A stretch of 20,785 nt of DNA, taken from assembly GCA_016929465.1 (NCBI GenBank), contig JAFGIT010000224.1, positions 1 to 20,785 of the forward strand, read 5' to 3'. Of this stretch, positions 14,637-20,785 are shown one piece after another. Under the pieces are notes generated by a model, which was not told the origin of the DNA, did not search any database, and saw only the letters and a program-made list of their open reading frames with translations. Origin of the DNA: JAFGIT01 sp016929465 [NCBI: Candidatus Coatesbacteria bacterium] (GTDB taxonomy: Bacteria; B130-G9). Within the stretch, counting starts at the first letter, position 1. Each line of letters opens with the position of its first letter. The position numbers and the translations under genes are program-made.

Positions 14637-14760
14637 TCCACGGTGATCAAACACCATGAGCAATCAACACAGATAACCGCGGCTTTCGCGCGAGTAGAGA
14701 GCTTACACTCGTCGATTGCGGCGAATTTCCGGAGCATTACATCCCGGCGATGAGGTTTCG

Positions 14761-16260
14761 ATGTCCCTGAGAAGATTGGCCAAGAATGTTGCCTTTAGAA
14801 CCGGCACCGAGGCCTTTAAGAAACTGGTCAACGTCGCCTTCGTCATCTTCGTGGCAAGAGAGCTGGGTGCAGATGGACTCGGGCGCTATAGCTTCCTGCT
14901 CGTCCTGACGAGCATACTGGGGCTCGTGGCAGACTGCGGCTTCTCCACGCTGATGCTGAGGGAAGTGGCTACCAGGCGGGATGAAGCCAGCCGCCTCTTG
15001 GGCGCTGCGATAATTCTGAAGGCATTCCTTTCGGGCGTGGTTTTCGGCCTGCTATGGATCGTGATAGGCTGTTTTCACTCTCCCATCGGTACCGATGGCG
15101 CAGCCACAGACTACACCGAGGCCTACCTCTTTGCGGCCTATAGCATCCTCCTATCCTTCATGGAGATGTTCAATGCCTTCTTCGTTGTGGATCAGCGGCT
15201 TGATCTGGATGCCGTCACGAATGTGGTTCAAAGGGGCGGTGCAGTCCTCTTGGGTGTCCTGCTTGTTGCCTATGGTTGGGGTGTGCTTGGGATTGGGTAT
15301 GCCTTTGCTGTTGCTACTGCGGTGGCAGCGGTGTTCGCCTTGATTCTCGTGATCAGGAGATTCGGGCGCCCCACCTTTGTTTCGGACTTTCCGCTGTTCA
15401 AGTCGATGCTCAAGGAGACCGTACCGCTGGCCTTGACGCTATTCTTCTCCAGCGTCTACTTCCGTATAGACCAGGTGATGCTCGGATGGATGAGGACGGA
15501 GACCGAATTGGGCTGGTACTCTGCAGCATATCGGGTTTTCGAAGTATCCGCGCTCGCGCCATCAATCCTGATGTTGATCGCGCTGCCCATTTTCTCGAGA
15601 TTGCGACAGGAAGCGGAGGACATCATGATCCGTGCCGGGCAGCAGATACTCACTCTCCTTCTTGTCATGGGAATTGTTGTATCCGTGGTTGTTACGTTGG
15701 CCGCGCCCGACATCATCGTCCTTTTCGGCAAGGACTTCGGTAGCGAATCGAGCGATGCACTCATGTTGTTGATGTGGACAGCGATTCCTATCTTCTGCAA
15801 TTTCGTGCTTACAACCCTCTTGATCGCGATAGGGAGACAGGTCGCCCTGATGTACTGCTTCGCCGCCGGAGCGGTTGCGAATATTGCACTGAATCTCGTG
15901 ATGATACCCCGCTGGAGCCATCTTGGCGCTGCCGGTGCGACCCTGATAACCGAAGTCGTGCTCTTCGCGCTGGTCGCCAGAATTCTCGGACGCTCGCTTC
16001 CCGGCTGGCGCCTGAAGGCGATTTTGCTGTTGCCTATTTCAACCGCGGTAGTCGCGGCGGTTCCGCCCTATTTGGTCGGCTTATCCGGAGATCGACTGGT
16101 ATTCGCCGCGCTGTGGACGGTGTTGTATCTTGCGGGCGTTGTCCTCTTCAAGACCATCAAGTGGTCGGAGATCGCCCTATTGAGAAGAGTGGGCGCGGAA
16201 TCACTGCATTCTGATGTCGGCGATTCGGGGGATGGGCGTCAGAACGATCTGATCGAATAA
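14761..16260 (+). CDS. Polysaccharide flippase, Wzx/PST family (MATE superfamily)
   Basis: A 499-residue polytopic membrane protein. It opens SLRRLAKNVAFRTGTEAFKK and FVARELGADGLGRYSFLL, the characteristic N-terminus of oligosaccharide flippases, where lineages of the family carry LG...G.Y. About 12-14 hydrophobic helices follow. The middle shows KETVPLALTLFFSSVYFRIDQVMLGWM and TELGWYSAAYRVFE, and the second half has FCNFVLTTLLIAIGRQ and MIPRWSHLGAAGATLITE, both typical of the family. It is expected to move undecaprenyl-linked glycan units from the inner to the outer face of the cytoplasmic membrane. The ATG at 14761 is preferred over a longer TTG start because GAGG lies 5 nt upstream and it begins the conserved domain. 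Its 3' end overlaps that of the O-antigen ligase gene by 60 bp, tail to tail. Confidence 0.9.
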   Translation: MSLRRLAKNVAFRTGTEAFKKLVNVAFVIFVARELGADGLGRYSFLLVLTSILGLVADCGFSTLMLREVATRRDEASRLLGAAIILKAFLSGVVFGLLWIVIGCFHSPIGTDGAATDYTEAYLFAAYSILLSFMEMFNAFFVVDQRLDLDAVTNVVQRGGAVLLGVLLVAYGWGVLGIGYAFAVATAVAAVFALILVIRRFGRPTFVSDFPLFKSMLKETVPLALTLFFSSVYFRIDQVMLGWMRTETELGWYSAAYRVFEVSALAPSILMLIALPIFSRLRQEAEDIMIRAGQQILTLLLVMGIVVSVVVTLAAPDIIVLFGKDFGSESSDALMLLMWTAIPIFCNFVLTTLLIAIGRQVALMYCFAAGAVANIALNLVMIPRWSHLGAAGATLITEVVLFALVARILGRSLPGWRLKAILLLPISTAVVAAVPPYLVGLSGDRLVFAALWTVLYLAGVVLFKTIKWSEIALLRRVGAESLHSDVGDSGDGRQNDLIE

Positions 16261-19200
16261 CGCCCCTGAGTCGGAGTGCTCGAGTGCGAGGAAGATCATG
16301 ATGAACCAAGCCCCTTCTGGCGGAGTGAAATAGTCGAGGTTATTCTCCCACTCGAGTACTTTGTAGTTGCTTCGATTTCTGTTGTATAGGAGCCGCTCCC
16401 CATTTTGGTCGTAGAAAGCCTTGCCCAGATATGCCCCGGACGACGAAGACCAGACCTTATAGAACAGAATATAGTCGCTGTCTGAATCGATCGGGATCCT
16501 GTCGGAATAGCAGACTGCCCTGAGAGCACCATCCCCTGTTCGGAGAATCTGGGCTGTCGGACCCGCCTTCGCCCCTGACATCTCCCCCGGTGGCATCAAA
16601 CTCGGCATCCCTTCCCGCTGAGTGAATGCATCCCGCCTCTTGATCAGATTGCTGATGTGTTTGACCACGACAAAACGCTGATCGAACTTCAATACGTCGC
16701 TTCTGGCCGCCTTGAAATACTCTACAGTGTCTTGGCCCACACCCTTCAGAGGGAGTGATTCCCAGAGAATCGTCATCGATATGTCATCTTCCCATTGGAT
16801 CGAGAATTCATCCAGCGATATGCCTCTCAGCGTCTCCCGGTGCGACTCTGTCTGCGGCCCCGGGAAGTTCGGGCCGGGCCCATCCGTTGCAAAGCTCTTA
16901 TTGAGCTGGTACTTGGGCTTGAAGTTTTTTACTCTGTCTTGGACCCACTCGATATCCTCCGAATTCTCACTCGAGTCTGCAATCTCAATCAGCTCAATCA
17001 GCGGGCGCGCATCGTGCGGGTCAAGAGAAAAGGCCTCTCTATACTGCAGGCGGGCCTCCGTTTTATTGCCCTCTTTTTCCATCGCTTTGCCGATGAAGTA
17101 ATGGGCCTGCGGCTCGTTCACGCCCATGGATGCAACCTCGCCCAGAAGTTCGACTGCCCGCTTCGGCTGGCCATACTCGAGGGCAAGTTTGCCCGTAAGA
17201 TATAGGTCCCTTGCGCGGTCCGCCGGGGCCGCATTTGCGCGGCTCGACAGCTTCAAGATCAGCGATATAATACGGCCCCCGACGTCGCGATAGTCCGGAT
17301 CCAGCCTTCTTGTGATTTCGAAGAACTTCCTTGCATCCAACAGATTGCCCTGCGACTCGTAGTATTCACCCAGCTTGAAGGCGGACTCAATCTCGAACCT
17401 GTCCATATCCAGAATCTCGATCCTTGTTTGGGCCGCGTCATTCAGTGTTCCGCGCTTGTCCTGGACCTCCGCAATCTGCTTCAGAATCTGCACCGACGGT
17501 GCTAGCGCACGGGCCTCCTCGAGACAGCCGATGGCCAAATCGAATCGTCCTTGATCGGTGAACTGCTCGCTTAAGCCCAGATAAATCTTGCTCAAATGAT
17601 CGTTGTATCTCTGCAGTTGAGTATAGGCTTGTGCACGCGCAAAACCTCGAATGGCCTCGAATACACGTCCAAGCCGCAGCGCGTTCTCAGAGGCCGAGAC
17701 GAGAAGGGCGGGGACGTTATAGGTCTCTTGCGATCGCATGAAGGCTGCCCTCGCCTGCTCAGGCTCGCCCATTGTTGAAAGCGTGAGTCCTATCTTGTAA
17801 AGAAGACGACCATCGGTGGGAGTCAGAGAGGATGCATAGAGGTATCTGCTCAGCGCCCGGTCATTGAAGCCCGTTTTGCGGAGTGCATCACCAATGAAAC
17901 CGTGATAGTCGGCCATAAAGGCCTTTAGAGGAATGATGAGCGCCCAAATTGCGACAGCGAAGGTGAGTGTGACAAGAACTATGCGAACAATGCGGAACCT
18001 GCCCTGGGCGTTGCGTTGCAGCGGCTCGTCCTTTGCTGGGGGCTCTGTGGCCGCCGATTTAATCCTCGCAGGACTCGCGAGTACCAGAGCAAACGAAGCC
18101 AGGGCCAGTGTCGCCGTCGGCGCAATATGGAATGGAAACGCCGATATCGCATTCGTCAGAGTGATGGCAATTGAGGTCATCGCAGAGACCGCGATTGTGA
18201 CCTCATTATCGACTTGTTCCCCCTTGTACCTTTTGAGCGCATGTCTAAGGCTTCTTATTCCGAAGACGAACACTGACAGAATCAGGAATACGAGCGTGAA
18301 TATGCCGACAGCTCCCATTTCTGAGGCGATGTGCAGGTACTCATTATGCGCGTGCGCAAGGCCGCCTCTTGGCGAAACCCGAATTTTCTCGGCGCCTGAA
18401 CTGCGTGCTTGTTCGAGATTCCTCTCGACCTGATAATCGAGGTACAAGTACTTGAAAGCGGCGAGCCCATTTCCGAGCACCGGTGAATCCCACATCATTG
18501 CCTTAGCGTTGGCCCACATAGAGAGCCTTCTGTCGAAGCTGGCCTGCTCGGCGTAGCGGTCTAGCACCGCTGAGTATTTCAGGAAAGCGCCGGCATATAT
18601 CAATACGATGATGAGCAGGATAGACCCCACCACGAGCTTCTGCTTTCGAAGACGGGTCGTTCCCTTCGCTACAATGGAAAGCAGCCCAGTGAAGACACCA
18701 AAGCCAATCACGGTCGCAATTGCCGGTGCACGCGTCATGGTTATCAGGACTCCGACGATGAGAAGAACCAGAACCAGACCAGACACAATCTTCCTGAATC
18801 TTGACTTCAGGATCAGGATGTAGGCGAGAGTCAATGGGACCACGGCGGAGATGTATTCTGACACGAAGACCGGATTGCCAAGAAAGCCCATCACCTTCCT
18901 TCTTGCGGAAACTGCCGATTCCCCGACTTCCTCAACCGGGACACCGAATATGAAGTCCCACCCGAAAGATTGGACTATAGCCATGATTGAATTGAGCACG
19001 CCGCATAGGATAACGATGAACATGAGTGGGACTGGCTTCAGCATCCCATCTTTAAGGAACCTGATGAGAATGATCGTGAACATGAAGCCCAGAAGGATAT
19101 CGAGGAAGGTCATTCCGGCCTCGAATTTACCCCCGCTGAAAATCATCGCCTGGACTGTCGCTGCAAACATCAGAGCTAACGGCAGCCTCAGGGGCTTACC

Positions 19201-19419
19201 AATGGCCGACAACTCGGAAAGCCTCGTCCTTTTTGTGATCTCGTCTGCGATGAAAAACGCAGAGAGGAGAATTACGATGAACTGGAAAAGCAGCTCCTTC
19301 GCGTAATTGAGCGACCAGAATGGCCATAGTGAGAAGAAGATGGGCCCCAGAAGCAGTATCAATAAAATAAGAAGCCTCGCTGCATTGCGGAATACAGATC
19401 GTCTGTGATTTTTTGTCAT
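16201..19419 (-). CDS. O-antigen ligase-like membrane protein with TPR and C-terminal beta domain
   Basis: A 1072-residue protein of the WaaL/Wzy O-antigen ligase family, which joins or polymerises undecaprenyl-linked glycan at the periplasmic face. Residues 1-450 hold about 11-12 helices. Conserved marks are GFLGNPVFVSEYISAVVP, ITMTRAPAIATV and WDSPVLGNGLAAFKY. The Wzy_C loop has GGLAHAHNEYLHIASEMG (HNEYLH at about 358-363), with the invariant His. A last helix near 480-500 leads to about eight TPR-like repeats (residues 505-830). The end (835-1072) looks beta-rich and carbohydrate-binding-like (YILFYKVWSSSSGAYLG, YFTPPEGAWFIMIFLALE). Ligases without the C-terminal additions have about 400-450 residues. 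The ATG at 19417 is chosen because it begins just before the first helix; it lacks a Shine-Dalgarno, and the frame is open upstream to a TTG at 19524. Together with the flippase it suggests a surface polysaccharide locus. Confidence 0.88.
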   Translation of the reverse strand: MTKNHRRSVFRNAARLLILLILLLGPIFFSLWPFWSLNYAKELLFQFIVILLSAFFIADEITKRTRLSELSAIGKPLRLPLALMFAATVQAMIFSGGKFEAGMTFLDILLGFMFTIILIRFLKDGMLKPVPLMFIVILCGVLNSIMAIVQSFGWDFIFGVPVEEVGESAVSARRKVMGFLGNPVFVSEYISAVVPLTLAYILILKSRFRKIVSGLVLVLLIVGVLITMTRAPAIATVIGFGVFTGLLSIVAKGTTRLRKQKLVVGSILLIIVLIYAGAFLKYSAVLDRYAEQASFDRRLSMWANAKAMMWDSPVLGNGLAAFKYLYLDYQVERNLEQARSSGAEKIRVSPRGGLAHAHNEYLHIASEMGAVGIFTLVFLILSVFVFGIRSLRHALKRYKGEQVDNEVTIAVSAMTSIAITLTNAISAFPFHIAPTATLALASFALVLASPARIKSAATEPPAKDEPLQRNAQGRFRIVRIVLVTLTFAVAIWALIIPLKAFMADYHGFIGDALRKTGFNDRALSRYLYASSLTPTDGRLLYKIGLTLSTMGEPEQARAAFMRSQETYNVPALLVSASENALRLGRVFEAIRGFARAQAYTQLQRYNDHLSKIYLGLSEQFTDQGRFDLAIGCLEEARALAPSVQILKQIAEVQDKRGTLNDAAQTRIEILDMDRFEIESAFKLGEYYESQGNLLDARKFFEITRRLDPDYRDVGGRIISLILKLSSRANAAPADRARDLYLTGKLALEYGQPKRAVELLGEVASMGVNEPQAHYFIGKAMEKEGNKTEARLQYREAFSLDPHDARPLIELIEIADSSENSEDIEWVQDRVKNFKPKYQLNKSFATDGPGPNFPGPQTESHRETLRGISLDEFSIQWEDDISMTILWESLPLKGVGQDTVEYFKAARSDVLKFDQRFVVVKHISNLIKRRDAFTQREGMPSLMPPGEMSGAKAGPTAQILRTGDGALRAVCYSDRIPIDSDSDYILFYKVWSSSSGAYLGKAFYDQNGERLLYNRNRSNYKVLEWENNLDYFTPPEGAWFIMIFLALEHSDSGALFDQIVLTPIPRIADIRMQ

Positions 19420-19551
19420 CGTCGATTGCACATCAGTAGCGGAATAGGTGGGAACTCTCTCGCCTAGAGGTCGGGCGAATAGCTGATAATTCCTTCGTAT
19501 TGTTAATCTCCTGCCCCTTTTCAATTTCGCGGAATGCCTATCAGAAAAGGT

Positions 19552-19569
19552 CCGAGCTTGTCAGCTCGG
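19552..19569 (-). terminator. Hairpin downstream of the HD-GYP gene, likely terminator
   Basis: CCGAGCT and AGCTCGG form a perfect 7-bp stem around a 4-nt loop. On the minus strand it is followed by ACCTTTTCTG, so a Rho-independent terminator for the HD-GYP gene, about 110 bp past its stop, is plausible. It would lie just downstream of the candidate ligase promoter, which weakens one of the two calls. Confidence 0.45.
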
Positions 19570-19591
19570 CAGCGCCAGCTTGTTATGCACT

Positions 19592-19600
19592 ACTATAGCA
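19592..19600 (-). promoter_or_regulatory. Candidate extended -10 for the ligase gene
   Basis: On the minus strand TGC-TATAGT gives an extended -10 (five of six matches), about 170 bp before the ligase ATG. No good -35 is seen (TTGGCT with a short spacer). Confidence 0.3.
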
Positions 19601-19676
19601 GAAGAAAAGAGAAGCCAAAGCTATTTTGATGGATAGCCGGAACTCAAATCTCGAATGGGGTGCCAGGGAAATCCTG

Positions 19677-20785
19677 CTATTCGGGCCTTCGCAGCTGGTG
19701 TGCGCAGACCTCTTCGAGGCCGGGCCTCTCTCTGAGAAGGTCGAGAAACTCCTCAACCACGGCCGGATCGAATTGCAGTCCGGAACATCTGATAAGTTCA
19801 TTCCGGGCCTCGCTAGGGCCCATCGCCGGCCTGAATGGTCTATCTGAACGCATCGCCACGTAGGCCTCGACAACACGATGAATCCTTACAGCGTGTGGGA
19901 GCTTACTCCCCGAGAGCTTGTCTGGATAACCCTCGCCATTCACGTCCTCGTGGTGATGGCGGACGAGCTTCACAAAACCGTCAGGACCGTGGACCGGTCG
20001 CAGCAATCGCTCGCTTATCATAGGATGCACCTGGATGTTCTTCATCTCCTCATTATCGAGCGGCGCCGGCTTCCTGAGAATTTTCTCATCGATTCCCTCG
20101 ATTCCGATATCATGCCATAAACAGAGCATTCTTAGATCTTTGAGCTCTACTTCGGATAGACCGATCTTCTGGCCAAGAATCGCACCGATATGTGCAATGC
20201 TCTCAGTGCGTGCTGGTTCATATCCGGATCGCTCCTCGGCATCCTGCCTCATCTGCTCTAATAGAGCGGCGTATTTCTTCAGGAATTCATCTCGCGAAAC
20301 AGGCGGCGAACTGTCTGACTTCGCCAGGTCAATCATCCTTATCCCGTTTGCATACTCTTCGACAACCGGCGAGATTATCGAGGCGAGCTTCTGCGTTGCC
20401 TCTTGCACGTCCGAGACGGCCCTCTCGATGTTCGCCAGCCTCGACTCGACTTCGTCATTCTCTCCGACCGCCATCTGCCTTCGAAGCATCCCAACGCTCG
20501 AAAGGACGACCGAGAGAGGATTATTAATCTGGTGATTAACCGTCACAGCTGTCTCCACGATTGTCTGGACCTTCTGCGCCATCGCGAGCTTTGCGTAGAG
20601 ATTGCTGTGAACAAGTGAAGTGGCTATCTGCCCAGCAAGTATCCCCAGAATACGTCCGGCATGTGGTCCCGGATCATTGCTTGAAGAGCCTATTAGGGCG
20701 ATAGCGCCGATTGGATTGCCTGTTGCAAGAAGCGGGAGACACACGATGGAGTACTCTCCTGGAGGGAGTCCGGGCTCATCGAGAA
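19677..20785 (-). CDS. GAF / H-box / HD-GYP signalling protein (5' end outside the window)
   Basis: The frame stays open to the window edge, so the N-terminus is missing. Visible first is the end of a GAF sensor domain (PLPPGEYSIVCLPLLATGNPIGAIALIG). A helical segment follows with VNHQINNPLSVVLSSVGML, which matches the H-box of histidine kinases (His 71 counting from the GTG at 20744). No ATPase domain follows. Instead there is a linker of about 90 residues and an HD-GYP domain: HDIGIEGIDEKILRKPAPL (HD at 211-212), VHPMISERLL, HHHEDVNGEGYP (HHH 263-265, GYP 272-274) and KLPHAVRIHRVVEAYVAM. HD-GYP proteins cleave the second messenger c-di-GMP, often controlling motility, biofilm or exopolysaccharide. 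All main catalytic residues look present. Its position beside polysaccharide genes is compatible with such control, but it has its own probable terminator. Confidence 0.87.
   Translation of the reverse strand, partial: LDEPGLPPGEYSIVCLPLLATGNPIGAIALIGSSSNDPGPHAGRILGILAGQIATSLVHSNLYAKLAMAQKVQTIVETAVTVNHQINNPLSVVLSSVGMLRRQMAVGENDEVESRLANIERAVSDVQEATQKLASIISPVVEEYANGIRMIDLAKSDSSPPVSRDEFLKKYAALLEQMRQDAEERSGYEPARTESIAHIGAILGQKIGLSEVELKDLRMLCLWHDIGIEGIDEKILRKPAPLDNEEMKNIQVHPMISERLLRPVHGPDGFVKLVRHHHEDVNGEGYPDKLSGSKLPHAVRIHRVVEAYVAMRSDRPFRPAMGPSEARNELIRCSGLQFDPAVVEEFLDLLRERPGLEEVCAHQLRRPE

Larger units (their letters stand above)
14363..14760. other. Intergenic region with hairpins, inverted repeats and a promoter
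   Basis: No gene is supported on either strand. The stretch holds two tandem hairpins (14403-14446), a hairpin GCCGCG/CGCGGC (14510-14527), an inverted pair of GGAGTGCGGG motifs, and a sigma70-like promoter pointing to the flippase. Confidence 0.6.

Noticed and set aside
14265-14663. Minus-strand ORF of 132 codons between cupin and flippase
   Set aside because: It runs through hairpins and REP-like repeats, overlaps the cupin gene antisense, lacks a Shine-Dalgarno and shows no fold or motif.
1-20785. CRISPR array, tRNA, rRNA or transposase gene
   Set aside because: No regularly spaced direct repeats, cloverleaf, conserved rRNA stretch or transposase motif was found on either strand.

Overview
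The window reads as a piece of a Gram-negative (diderm) bacterial genome from a lineage I cannot name. Evidence for a diderm is an O-antigen-type flippase, an O-antigen ligase and a lipoprotein signal peptide. Several families of REP-like palindromic repeats, RHS modules and Asp-box propeller proteins are typical of large, repeat-rich genomes of poorly cultivated bacteria. That last point is inference, and no marker gene for taxonomy is present.

Layout. (1) 1-456, minus: N-terminal piece of a GT39/ArnT-like membrane glycosyltransferase that ends in unrelated residues. (2) 457-800: intergenic DNA with one copy of a ~78-bp repeat. (3) 801-7155: an RHS island with three 5'-truncated RHS modules. 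Each has a nearly identical RHS core ending at a DP[SF]G boundary followed by an unrelated C-terminal tip. Modules 1 and 3 are each followed by a small membrane protein with a strong Shine-Dalgarno (candidate immunity proteins); module 2 is followed by a lipoprotein. A fourth, decayed RHS remnant closes the island. Five copies of one hairpin-forming repeat sit in or at the edges of these modules, mostly at the truncation points. (4) 7218-8831: a complete GT39-type glycosyltransferase. (5) 8832-9357: intergenic DNA full of palindromes, including a second, inverted copy of the 78-bp repeat.

(6) 9358-14362: a compact operon-like run of two tandem paralogous secreted Asp-box (BNR) beta-propeller proteins and a cupin. 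The first propeller gene carries an in-frame TGA at codon 154 with the reading frame perfectly preserved behind it. (7) 14363-14760: REP/BIME-like inverted repeats, terminator-like hairpins and a good sigma70-like promoter. (8) 14761-19419: a Wzx/PST flippase (plus) and an O-antigen ligase-TPR protein (minus), convergent and overlapping by 60 bp. (9) 19677-20785, minus: a GAF / H-box / HD-GYP signalling protein cut by the window edge.

Working together: the glycosyltransferase, flippase and ligase fit surface polysaccharide assembly. The RHS island looks like a store of orphan toxin-tip/immunity cassettes that share core homology with a full-length RHS gene outside the window. The Asp-box proteins look exported. 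The most unusual signals are the repeat that marks RHS cassette borders and is read in frame, and the in-frame TGA in the propeller gene. No tRNA, rRNA, CRISPR array, transposase gene or replication origin was recognised.
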